This document shows, piece by piece, positions 7,992 through 15,086 of a DNA stretch of 64,000 nucleotides. The notes under the pieces were generated by a model, which ran no database searches, was not told the DNA's origin, and saw only the letters and a program-made list of their open reading frames with translations. Origin of the DNA: Methylophilus methylotrophus DSM 46235 = ATCC 53528 (GTDB lineage Bacteria > Pseudomonadota > Gammaproteobacteria > Burkholderiales > Methylophilaceae); contig NZ_KB905141.1 in NCBI RefSeq assembly GCF_000378225.1, positions 573,326 to 637,325 of the forward strand. The letters run 5' to 3'. Position 1 is the stretch's first letter. Every line of letters begins with the position of its first letter. A program made the translations under genes and the position numbers.

Positions 7992-7998
7992 GAGCCAA
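7992..7998 (+). repeat. Putative attR core GAGCCAA
   Basis: This is the second copy of the core present at the tRNA-Asn 3' end. It is followed at once by AAATAAAAAAAGCC and a terminator hairpin, so joining the tRNA to this point would recreate a tRNA gene with its own terminator. Confidence 0.5.
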
Positions 7999-8002
7999 AT
8001 AA

Positions 8003-8032
8003 AAAAAGCCTTGCAGAAATGCAAGGCTTTTT
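8003..8032. terminator. Bidirectional terminator, probably the original tRNA-Asn terminator
   Basis: AAAAAGCCTTGC and GCAAGGCTTTTT (12-base arms) around the loop AGAAAT. It ends the nuclease transcript and that of the stress-type gene on the other strand; its position just after the proposed att site suggests that it once terminated tRNA-Asn. Confidence 0.88.
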
Positions 8033-8082
8033 GCTTTTACGCAGTTGCAAATCCTATTCAGTGATTTTTAAACCTATCGATC

Positions 8083-8589
8083 TCAGGCACCAGCAATCAC
8101 TGGCGTATTCCATTCATTTTGAAATCGACGGGCATCCTCATCATTCTTAGGATTAAGGCCAATGAGAATACCTCCGTCTTTCACCTCCGCTTCGTATTCC
8201 TTCAAAGTATCCTCCGGGATACCCCAGCCAATCAAGGCACCCACCAAGCCAGCGGTTACCCCGCCTGCCCCGGCACCGGCAACACCAGCTGCTAATGGGC
8301 CAGCAATAACCAATCCTAGCCCTGGCAAAGCAAGCACGGTACCTGCAGCTGCGATGGCCGCTGCAATCGCTCCTGCCGTGGCGCCAATCGCGCCACCCAC
8401 AGCCGCGCCTTCGGCCGCTTTATTGCCCACCTCTGTTTCCAATGTGGCATTTTTACCGTAATAACGCTCACGCGTCTCTTCGGACATGATCACGTTAATA
8501 TCATTCGCGCTGTAACCCGCTTGGGTAGCGGCCAGATAGGCGCGCTCTGCACTGTCTTGATCTCTAAATAAACCCGTTACTGTAGCCAT
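8083..8589 (-). CDS. Glycine-zipper membrane protein, general stress protein 17M-like
   Basis: 168 residues. The N-terminal alpha/beta segment (VTGLFRDQDSAERAY..., about 4-45, ending RYYG) resembles the general stress protein 17M-like domain. A long Gly/Ala-rich hydrophobic stretch (about 55-115) forms one or two glycine-zipper helices, and a short mixed domain ends the protein. The start at 8589 is chosen because GGAG lies six bases upstream; upstream TTG and ATG codons are too close to it. Known: relatives are stress-induced, function unclear. The N-terminal 42-residue segment aligns without gaps with the protein encoded at 11833-12390, on the other side of the oxidase operon. Confidence 0.7.
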   Translation of the reverse strand: MATVTGLFRDQDSAERAYLAATQAGYSANDINVIMSEETRERYYGKNATLETEVGNKAAEGAAVGGAIGATAGAIAAAIAAAGTVLALPGLGLVIAGPLAAGVAGAGAGGVTAGLVGALIGWGIPEDTLKEYEAEVKDGGILIGLNPKNDEDARRFQNEWNTPVIAGA

Positions 8590-8692
8590 ATTCATCTCCA
8601 AAAATTGTTTCTTATGTAAGAAGTTTCAGTATATGAAAGGGCGTAAGCGGCGACGAGTGCGATGGCGCTGATATGGTTGTAGGATAAATAAC

Positions 8693-8723
8693 ATCAAATC
8701 ATCATTTTCCTCCTTGATTTGAT
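8693..8723. promoter_or_regulatory. Inverted repeat in the divergent promoter region
   Basis: ATCAAATCA and TGATTTGAT separated by 13 bases, between the stress-type gene and the cbb3-like operon. Each arm contains an FNR-like half site (TTGAT/ATCAA), but the spacing is not that of an FNR box, so another dimeric regulator is more likely. Confidence 0.4.
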
Positions 8724-8839
8724 ACTAGCGTTTGAATTCCTACAAGGCTTTCAGTATCTGCTGATAAGCATCCCAAAAGGGATAGGCTAAGGTAGCAATT
8801 CAATACCTCTCCCACTACGCGCTCAAGCAAAAAAACACC

Positions 8840-9085
8840 ATGTTCGCTAATTCATACATTGTTATTCTGCTAGGGCTGCTAGTCGGCCTACCTACTCTGC
8901 TATTGCTGTTTATGAGTATCCGCGCTGGTCATTTTGATCAGCTGGATCAAGCTGCACATATGCCTTTTGATGAGGAGGACTTGCGGTATTTGCGGCCGTG
9001 GGAATCTGATGCGCAACGCTTTGAACGTGTGCGGCAACATGGGGCGGCACTGGCGCCGAGACGGGAGTGGGCAAGATGGCTGTAA
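8840..9085 (+). CDS. CcoS-like cbb3 oxidase assembly protein
   Basis: 81 residues: one N-terminal transmembrane helix (about 5-27) followed by RAGHFDQLDQAAHMPFDEED, close to the W-x-x-x-x-GQFDDLE...D pattern of CcoS/FixS. The C-terminal tail of about 25 Arg-rich residues is longer than in typical CcoS (45-60 residues). Known role: cofactor (heme and copper) insertion into the catalytic subunit. It is first in an operon with a cbb3-like subunit I, whose start lies within its last codons. A second, canonical ccoS lies at 56743-56880. Confidence 0.65.
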   Translation: MFANSYIVILLGLLVGLPTLLLLFMSIRAGHFDQLDQAAHMPFDEEDLRYLRPWESDAQRFERVRQHGAALAPRREWARWL

Positions 9086-10590
9086 ATCCCAGGCAGGCGG
9101 AGCATGCCATTACCAAAGAGGCCCAGGCCAGCAGCGCAATTGACCATAGCCGAATCGGTCTGAGCGTGGCTGAAACTGCTGCGATTGACCGCTCTTCACG
9201 CGGGCCTGTGCTTTTGTGTTTTTTCCTGTCGATTATCTGGTTGCTGGTGGGTACCGTGTTTGGCGATATCAGCAGTTTTAAGTTTGACCGCCCTGACCTG
9301 CTTACCTCACAACCCTATTTCACTTTTGGCAGGCTCAGACCTGCGCATTTGAATGTCATGGTCTATGGCTGGGCTTCAACGGCCATGTTTGGCGTGTCGT
9401 TATGGCTAATGCCTCGGTTGTGCCGTGTACAGCTCAAAATACCTGCGGTGGCGATGGCGGGTATTGTGTTGTGGACCATAGGCGTGGCTGTGGGTGTCTG
9501 GCTTTTGCTTGACGGGGTGAGCGATGGATTGGAATGGCTGGAATTTGATCATCGTTCGGCAGACCCGCTCATGGCCGCGGGTGCAGCCTTGGTGGGTGCT
9601 TCGGTGTGGAAAACACTGCTTAACCGTCAGGTGAGCCACTTGTATGTGTCCATCTGGTATGTCGCTTCTTCTTACCCCTGGTTTTTGATTATTTTTACGG
9701 CTGGCAATTTGCCGGTGTATCAGGGTGTTGAGTCGGCCGCGGTGAACTGGTTTTTTGCCCACAATGCCCTGGGGCTTTGGCTCACTACCATCAACCTGGG
9801 ACTAATTTATTACCTGATGCCCAAGATCATTGGGCGGCCGGTGTATTCATATTGGTTATCCCTCATAGGCTTTTGGGGGCTGGCGCTGTTTTATGCGCTG
9901 AACGGCATGCATCATTTAATCGGCGGCCCTATTCCATCGTGGATGATTGCCACCTCCATTACCGCCAGCATCATGATGATTATCCCGGTCGTCGCGGTGG
10001 GGATTAACCAGCATATGACAATTGTTGGCCGGTTTGGCGCCATGCGTTACTCTCCTGCCCTGACCTTGCTGGTGCTGGCAGCCATGTCGTATACCGCGGT
10101 GTCTTTGCAGGGGATTTTAACGGCCCTGGTCAGTGTCAACCGCATCACGCACTTTACTCATTGGACCATTGCCCACTCACATCTAGGCCTGTATATGTTT
10201 GTCACGCTGTCATTGTTTGGCGGCATTTATTACATTTTGCCGCGGTTATTGGGCAGGGAATGGCCTAGCCGCAACCTGATTCGCGCGCATATCTTACTGG
10301 TGGGCTTTGGCATGGTGTTGTACGTGGTTGCATTGGGCATCGGCGGAGTACTGCAAGGCCTGCACTTGCTGGATGCCAACAGTTCGTTTGAAGCTTCGGT
10401 CAATGCAACCAAACCCTGGCTACTGATGCGCAGCGTTTCAGCCATCATTATTACACTAGGGCATGTACTGTTTGCGGTGCATATCGCCTGGTTATGGTTA
10501 CTGCGGGATAAAACCGGGCCTGAGCAATCCCCTTTCTTTTATGTACGGCCTATCCTGGTGAAATCACCTACGAAAGTGCCGGGGAGATAA
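9076..10590 (+). CDS. cbb3-like cytochrome oxidase subunit I (second copy, divergent)
   Basis: 504 residues, about 12 transmembrane helices. Conserved histidines of heme-copper oxidases are visible: LRPAHLNVMVYGW (low-spin heme ligand), FAHNALGLW and NGMHHLIGGP (copper-B ligands), and HWTIAHSHLGLYMF (heme ligands). It reduces oxygen to water in the inner membrane. Compared with the canonical ccoN at 55184-56620 it has an N-terminal cytoplasmic extension of about 40 residues and different loops. The ATG at 9076 is preferred (GGGAG eight bases upstream); GTG at 9067 is an alternative. It overlaps the CcoS-like gene by ten bases and precedes the monoheme subunit by three. Oxygen affinity and pumping are not predictable from sequence here. 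Confidence 0.85.
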   Translation: MAVNPRQAEHAITKEAQASSAIDHSRIGLSVAETAAIDRSSRGPVLLCFFLSIIWLLVGTVFGDISSFKFDRPDLLTSQPYFTFGRLRPAHLNVMVYGWASTAMFGVSLWLMPRLCRVQLKIPAVAMAGIVLWTIGVAVGVWLLLDGVSDGLEWLEFDHRSADPLMAAGAALVGASVWKTLLNRQVSHLYVSIWYVASSYPWFLIIFTAGNLPVYQGVESAAVNWFFAHNALGLWLTTINLGLIYYLMPKIIGRPVYSYWLSLIGFWGLALFYALNGMHHLIGGPIPSWMIATSITASIMMIIPVVAVGINQHMTIVGRFGAMRYSPALTLLVLAAMSYTAVSLQGILTALVSVNRITHFTHWTIAHSHLGLYMFVTLSLFGGIYYILPRLLGREWPSRNLIRAHILLVGFGMVLYVVALGIGGVLQGLHLLDANSSFEASVNATKPWLLMRSVSAIIITLGHVLFAVHIAWLWLLRDKTGPEQSPFFYVRPILVKSPTKVPGR

Positions 10591-10593
10591 GGC

Positions 10594-11187
10594 ATGACAC
10601 GGGTCTATATCCTGCTCATGGGAGCGCTTGCCACAGTGATTTTTGCATTGATGGTACTGGTGATTTTGCCTAAAAGCATGTTGTCAGGGGTGCAGCCCCC
10701 CGCGGAACTCAAACCCCTGACAGCCCAGGAGTTGAGAGGCAGGCAGGTGTATATCGAAAACGGCTGCATTTATTGTCATACCCAACAGGTCAGGGACACC
10801 AATTTCACGCAGGATGTTGCCAAAGGCATGGGTAACCGACCGTCTGTCCCGGCAGATTATGTGTATGACCAGCCGCATTTGCTAGGCACCATGCGTACCG
10901 GGCCGGATTTATTCAACGTAGGTAGCAGATTGCCAGACAAAAAATGGCATTTATTGCATTTATACCAACCCAGATCACTGGTGCCGTGGTCCATCATGCC
11001 TGCTTTTCCTTTTTTATTCGAGCATAAGGACACCCCTGCACCGGACGATGTGGTGATTGAAACCGGACAGGCAGAGGCTGGCGCTATTATCGCCACAGAA
11101 GATGCCAAAGCGCTCGTGGCTTACCTGCTTGCACTCAAGCATGACTATGCCATGCCTAATATTCAAAAGGAGGCCGCAGATGAGTGA
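10594..11187 (+). CDS. CcoO-like monoheme cytochrome c subunit
   Basis: 197 residues: an N-terminal membrane anchor (about 4-27) and one periplasmic cytochrome c domain with CIYCHTQQVR (heme binding) and SIMPAFPF (Met ligand), plus GPDLFNVGSR and YQPRSLVPWSIMP segments typical of CcoO. It passes electrons to subunit I. It is slightly shorter than the canonical CcoO at 54547-55173 and has a QQ instead of SQM after the heme motif. Three bases after subunit I; overlaps the next gene by eight bases, so the operon is translationally tight. Confidence 0.85.
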   Translation: MTRVYILLMGALATVIFALMVLVILPKSMLSGVQPPAELKPLTAQELRGRQVYIENGCIYCHTQQVRDTNFTQDVAKGMGNRPSVPADYVYDQPHLLGTMRTGPDLFNVGSRLPDKKWHLLHLYQPRSLVPWSIMPAFPFLFEHKDTPAPDDVVIETGQAEAGAIIATEDAKALVAYLLALKHDYAMPNIQKEAADE

Positions 11188-11836
11188 TGCCCACCTCAAA
11201 AATAGCCATCAGCAACCGGTGCAAAACGAGATATCAGAGCTGGCTTTGCATGACAAAGAGATGCGTGAGATTGCTGAGCCCTATGAAGCCCCAACCACTG
11301 GCCCAAAATGGTTTTATTTATTTATGGTAATCAGCCTGGCCATTGGGTCATTTTACCTGGGCCGCCATATGGGCAAGTTGGATGCCAGCATCCATATTGG
11401 TTTTTTTGAAAAAAACAAACCGGCGGACACCTCGGCAGTCACTGCTGCACAATCCCCTGCCTCCGGGGCCTCCCTGTTTACCAGCAAATGTGCCAGTTGC
11501 CATCAGGCGGATGGCAAGGGCTTGCCTGGGGCTTTTCCGCCGCTGGCTGAGTCGGAATTTGTGCTGGGAAATCCTGAGCGGCTGATCAGTATTGTGCTCA
11601 AGGGATTGACCGGGCCGCTCGAAGTGGAAGGTCAATCTTTCAATGGCACCATGCCTGCCTGGGAGGACCAGATGAGTGACCAGGAGCTGGTGGCAGTGAT
11701 TAATCATATCCGCAACAAACTGGGCAATAACCAGGCAAGTGAAATCCAGCTGCAAGACGTGCAAAAAGTGCGCGAGCAAACCGCCAGCCGCACCCAGCCC
11801 TGGCAGGCAGATGAACTCGAGGTGGCTTATCCATGA
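11180..11836 (+). CDS. Membrane-anchored monoheme cytochrome c (CcoP-like position)
   Basis: 218 residues: a soluble N-terminal tail (about 1-45), one transmembrane helix (about 46-63), and one cytochrome c domain (about 95-180) with CASCHQADGKG and the Met ligand in GTMPAWEDQMSD. Known: canonical CcoP has two heme domains, so this subunit lacks one. AAGGAGG six bases before ATG 11180 decides the start; a longer frame reaches upstream but lacks a ribosome site. Its ATG overlaps the end of the CcoO-like gene and its stop overlaps the start of the next gene (ATGA). Likely the electron entry subunit of this oxidase. Confidence 0.82.
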   Translation: MSDAHLKNSHQQPVQNEISELALHDKEMREIAEPYEAPTTGPKWFYLFMVISLAIGSFYLGRHMGKLDASIHIGFFEKNKPADTSAVTAAQSPASGASLFTSKCASCHQADGKGLPGAFPPLAESEFVLGNPERLISIVLKGLTGPLEVEGQSFNGTMPAWEDQMSDQELVAVINHIRNKLGNNQASEIQLQDVQKVREQTASRTQPWQADELEVAYP

Positions 11837-12390
11837 ACGCCCAATCGCCAGTTGCACCTCGTACCGAATCATTTACCGTGTCTGCTTTTTTCATTACCGA
11901 GCAAGCGATTAACCACGCCATCATGGCGTGCCTGCATCGCGGTATTCCGCGCGACCTGATTGATGTTGCGGTCTCCAGTAAAGCCTCTTCGAAATTTTAC
12001 GGTGGCGCCGCAGGCCCCAACCGTGATGGCTGGTTTTCCTGGACCGGACGCGGCGCGCTGGCCGGTTTGTTAATCTCTTCTGCCATGGCATTGGTGATTT
12101 TGCTGTTCGCCGGGTATGAGGCATCAAAACCCATGGCGATCATCCAGTTATTGGGGCCAGACCTTGGCATCCTGATCGGTGCTGCACTTGGCGCATTATA
12201 TGGCTGGCTAAAACCTGGGGATACCCGGCCACAGATGCAGCGTGCGCTAAACCGGGGAGATGCGGCCCTGGTGCTGGTGCATCTGCAACCTGCCCCTGAA
12301 GCCGACGAGGTGAAGAAAGTACTGGAACAACATGGCGGCGAACAGGTGCTAGTGGAAAAAGATCATCTTAAAGTGGTGGGAGCTGAGTAA
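11833..12390 (+). CDS. Membrane protein related to the 17M-like stress protein, in the oxidase operon
   Basis: 185 residues. The N-terminal 42-residue segment from VSAFF to FYG matches, without gaps, the segment from VTGLF to YYG of the protein encoded at 8083-8589 (conserved V, F, A, G, I, V, S, Y, G at equivalent places). Two hydrophobic helices (about 65-90 and 103-127) follow, then a mixed C-terminal domain. The four-base ATGA overlap with the cytochrome gene indicates coupled translation. Its function is unknown; position argues for a role in assembly, stability or sensing of the oxidase. Its 3' end overlaps the convergent copD by 23 bases. Confidence 0.6.
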   Translation: MNAQSPVAPRTESFTVSAFFITEQAINHAIMACLHRGIPRDLIDVAVSSKASSKFYGGAAGPNRDGWFSWTGRGALAGLLISSAMALVILLFAGYEASKPMAIIQLLGPDLGILIGAALGALYGWLKPGDTRPQMQRALNRGDAALVLVHLQPAPEADEVKKVLEQHGGEQVLVEKDHLKVVGAE

Positions 12391-13198
12391 GCATGGCCGC
12401 AGCCAGCAATAGCAGCACCGCAAAAAAGAACTCCAGACTCAAGCCATCATCGTAGCGTTTACCGTCAAACTGTATTTGTGGCAGTAATTGCCGCAATCGC
12501 CAGGCGCACAGCATGACCGCCAGGAGCAGGCCACCTTTCACTGCTACCAGCGCCCCGTAAACCAGGCTTAAGCCAGCATTCTCAAAAAAGGCACTCGCCA
12601 AGCGCAATCCTCCGGTTGCCAGTCCAAGCAAAAAAACGGGCAGAATCAAGGTAGAGAATGCCTGCAAGGTGGGCTGTTCAACCAAGCCTGGGTGGGCAAA
12701 TCTGCCCAGCATAATCATCACTAGGCCACCCCACCACAGCAGCACACAACTTATATGCACCATATGCAGTACCCAGGTCACCATATTCCCTGCATCTGCA
12801 GCATGGCTATTCATCGTGAGGCAGGTCACCATTCCGAGGATATTCAACAGCATCCAGCGGCCATGATGGATAGTACGTATGGCAAGTATTAATAATAAGC
12901 TAAATACCAGCCAGTAGCGGCCGTAACTGGTTTGCAGCAGCAAAGGCACAATATCTTGCCAGGCAAGCGACAAGGCTTCGCCATCCGCGTCCGCCAACTG
13001 GAAAAACGTGCTATTGAGGCTCAATGCCACACCCGCCAGGCCAATCAACACCAGACTGCCTATCATCCTGTGCAATTTGGGCATCTTCAAGCGGAAATAA
13101 TAGCGCCATAGATAAATACCACTAAGCATGGCCACCGCCACCAGCGCAAAGGCACGGCCTAGCATGCCATCAAGCAAATGTGAAGAAAGCGGCAACAT
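12368..13198 (-). CDS. copD: CopD-family copper transport membrane protein
   Basis: 276 residues with about eight transmembrane helices and the CopD domain near the C-terminus (HMVHISCVLLWWGGL, about 140-155, containing the His and Trp typical of the family). Known: CopD works with periplasmic CopC in copper uptake or resistance. The ATG at 13198 lies three bases after the copC stop; longer frames into copC exist but have no better ribosome site. Next to an oxidase operon, a role in copper supply for copper-B is likely. Convergent overlap with the upstream oxidase operon gene. Confidence 0.8.
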   Translation of the reverse strand: MLPLSSHLLDGMLGRAFALVAVAMLSGIYLWRYYFRLKMPKLHRMIGSLVLIGLAGVALSLNSTFFQLADADGEALSLAWQDIVPLLLQTSYGRYWLVFSLLLILAIRTIHHGRWMLLNILGMVTCLTMNSHAADAGNMVTWVLHMVHISCVLLWWGGLVMIMLGRFAHPGLVEQPTLQAFSTLILPVFLLGLATGGLRLASAFFENAGLSLVYGALVAVKGGLLLAVMLCAWRLRQLLPQIQFDGKRYDDGLSLEFFFAVLLLLAAAMLTQLPPL

Positions 13199-13200
13199 CC

Positions 13201-13551
13201 TCAGCGCAACTCGAACCGGAATTGACCGCGCTGTGCGTGCCCATCGCGTGCAAGCACCCGCCAACGGACAACATACGTGCCTGGCAACAGTTTGGGTAAG
13301 TCACCATGCACGGTCTTGCCATCCACCCTGACTTTCAAAACCTGCCAAGCCTGGTCCTTTTCTTTGACTAACTCTATCCTGCTAAACTCAGACTCAACAG
13401 GCGCAGAAAATGTGAGGGTAAGATGACCGGGAGAATGTCCCAAGACCTGGTCACGCGCAGGGTTGGAAGAGATCAACCTGGTGTGGCACTCGGCCACAGA
13501 GGAAAACAGGCTCAGCCCTATCAGGCACATGCACCACCATAAACGGACCAT
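13201..13551 (-). CDS. copC: CopC periplasmic copper-binding protein
   Basis: 116 residues: a signal peptide (about 1-22, cleavage near AEC/H) and a CopC beta-sandwich. The histidine next to the mature N-terminus (CHTRLISSNPARDQ) and the late DGH motif (about 104-106) are the usual Cu(II) ligands. It carries copper in the periplasm and hands it to CopD, which is encoded immediately downstream. The two genes form a short operon facing the cbb3-like oxidase genes. Confidence 0.85.
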   Translation of the reverse strand: MVRLWWCMCLIGLSLFSSVAECHTRLISSNPARDQVLGHSPGHLTLTFSAPVESEFSRIELVKEKDQAWQVLKVRVDGKTVHGDLPKLLPGTYVVRWRVLARDGHAQRGQFRFELR

Positions 13552-13754
13552 CCCTCTTCTCCATCAAACCCATCGTATGATTGATTAGACGCGCTCAGTC
13601 ATAAATGTTCAGTAGTACACCACAACCTCCTACATATCTATCGGAGCCATCCCCCTTATTGCCGCCTGCCCGCCTGCATACAATACAATTTTATATTTAT
13701 ACCAATGATCTGGCGAGAGATCCCGCTTGCTCATCGGTCCTGAGAAGGGAAATT

Positions 13755-14948
13755 ATGCGCGCACTTACCTATCATGGTAGTAAAGATGTCCGGGTCGAGA
13801 CTGTGCCTGACCCAGTGATCCAATATGCCGACGATGTGATTCTCAGGGTAACGGCAACGGCCATCTGTGGCTCAGACCTGCATCTGTATCGTGGCAAAAT
13901 TCCAATGGTCAAGGATGGCGATATTCTTGGCCATGAATTTATGGGTGTTATCGAAGAAGTCGGTTCTGCTGTGGATCAAGTCCAAAAAGGAGACCGTGTC
14001 ATTATCCCGTTTGTGATTGCCTGTGGACACTGCTTTTTTTGCGAAAAAAGCCTGTACGCCGCCTGCGAGAACACCAATCCTGGCCGTGGTGCCAGCCTCA
14101 ACAAAAAATCCGTCAAACCGCCAGCGGCCTTGTTTGGTTACAGCCATTTATATGGCGGCGTGCCAGGGGGACAGGCTGAGCTGGTACGCGTGCCACGTGG
14201 CAATGCCGGGCCATTTAAAGTGCCAGGATCGCTAGCGGATGAACAGGTATTGTTCCTGACAGATATCTTGCCTACCGGTTACCAGGCCGTTTTAAATGCT
14301 GACGTCGTGCCAGGCTCCACCATTGCGATTTTTGGCGCCGGGCCGGTAGGCCTGATGGCAGCCGCCTGTGCCCGCATGCTGGGTGCCGAAACCATTTTCA
14401 TGATAGATCACCATCAATACCGCCTGGATTATGCCTCACAGGTATACGACACTATCGGCATTAATTTTGACGAGGTGGAAGACCCGGCGGAGTTCATTCT
14501 CCAGCACACCCAGCATCGCGGCGTGGATGCCAGCATTGATGCTGTCGGTTTTGAAGCCAAGGGGAGCATGGTTGAAACGGCGCTCACCACCTTGAAACTC
14601 GAAACCAGCAGTGGCGAGACCCTGCGCCAGTGTATTGCCGCCACCCGTCGCGGCGGAATTATCAGCATTCCAGGCGTTTATGCCGGTTTTATCCATGCTT
14701 TCCTGCTAGGTGATGCCTTTGACAAGGGCCTCACTTTCAAAATGGGGCAAACTCATGTGCATGGTTATCTCTCAGAATTACTGCGCTATATTGAGGAGGA
14801 TAAATTGCGTCCTGCGGATATTATCACTCACCGCATGTCACTCGAAGATGCTGCAAAAGGCTATGAAATTTTCAATAATAAAGAGGAAGATTGCCGCAAA
14901 GTGGTCCTGACGCCAGGCATAGACGTTTCCGCTGCCCCCAGACATTAA
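13755..14948 (+). CDS. Zinc-dependent alcohol dehydrogenase family protein
   Basis: 397 residues of the medium-chain dehydrogenase superfamily. Catalytic zinc ligands are visible in [12 protein letters not shown] (Cys near 38) and [12 protein letters not shown] (His-Glu near 60); structural zinc cysteines in [16 protein letters not shown] (about 90-106); and the nucleotide-binding loop [12 protein letters not shown] (about 190-201). The architecture matches the formaldehyde dehydrogenase-like subgroup, which in a methylotroph could act in C1 or aldehyde oxidation, but substrate is not determined. GAGAAGGGA lies just upstream of the ATG chosen; the frame extends 50 codons further without a ribosome site. 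Monocistronic by position. Confidence 0.85.
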   Translation: MRALTYHGSKDVRVETVPDPVIQYADDVILRVTATAICGSDLHLYRGKIPMVKDGDILGHEFMGVIEEVGSAVDQVQKGDRVIIPFVIACGHCFFCEKSLYAACENTNPGRGASLNKKSVKPPAALFGYSHLYGGVPGGQAELVRVPRGNAGPFKVPGSLADEQVLFLTDILPTGYQAVLNADVVPGSTIAIFGAGPVGLMAAACARMLGAETIFMIDHHQYRLDYASQVYDTIGINFDEVEDPAEFILQHTQHRGVDASIDAVGFEAKGSMVETALTTLKLETSSGETLRQCIAATRRGGIISIPGVYAGFIHAFLLGDAFDKGLTFKMGQTHVHGYLSELLRYIEEDKLRPADIITHRMSLEDAAKGYEIFNNKEEDCRKVVLTPGIDVSAAPRH

Positions 14949-14992
14949 ACGCCCAAATTCACACAGGCAGGCATCTCAGGCAAACTTAATGT

Positions 14993-15006
14993 GACCAATC
15001 ATGGTC
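14993..15006. promoter_or_regulatory. Small inverted repeat upstream of the bd oxidase operon
   Basis: GACCA-ATCA-TGGTC lies 81 bases before cioA. It is a candidate operator; no regulator can be named. Confidence 0.3.
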
Positions 15007-15086
15007 AATGCTGATAGTATTTGCGCGGAAGTCGCCTCCATCCGGCTGAAGCACGCAATGGGTCGCAAGTGATGTAAAGGACAAAC

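Larger units (their letters stand above)
2984..7998. mobile_element. Compact integrative element in tRNA-Asn (serine recombinase, Rep-like protein, Mrr-like nuclease)
   Basis: About 5.0 kb of visibly AT-richer DNA inserted at the 3' end of tRNA-Asn. The left end is marked by a serine recombinase reading toward, and ending inside, the tRNA. The proposed right end is a second copy of GAGCCAA at 7992-7998, directly followed by a terminator hairpin that would suit the original tRNA transcript. Cargo order: recombinase, DUF2726 protein, 41-residue ORF, Rep-like protein and RHH-like protein, all leftward, then an Mrr-type nuclease rightward. No conjugation or capsid genes are present, so it would need a helper to move between cells. 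The boundaries are inferred, not shown by comparison with an empty site. Confidence 0.7.

Noticed and set aside
2984-7998. Prophage
   Set aside because: No capsid, terminase, tail or lysis genes; only recombination, replication-like and nuclease genes.
8693-8723. FNR box for the second oxidase operon
   Set aside because: The TTGAT and ATCAA half sites exist, but with inverted order and a 13-base spacer; not the N4 spacing needed.
13605-13754. 50-codon N-terminal extension of the alcohol dehydrogenase
   Set aside because: No ribosome site at 13605, and family similarity begins at the ATG 13755 with GAGAAGGGA before it.
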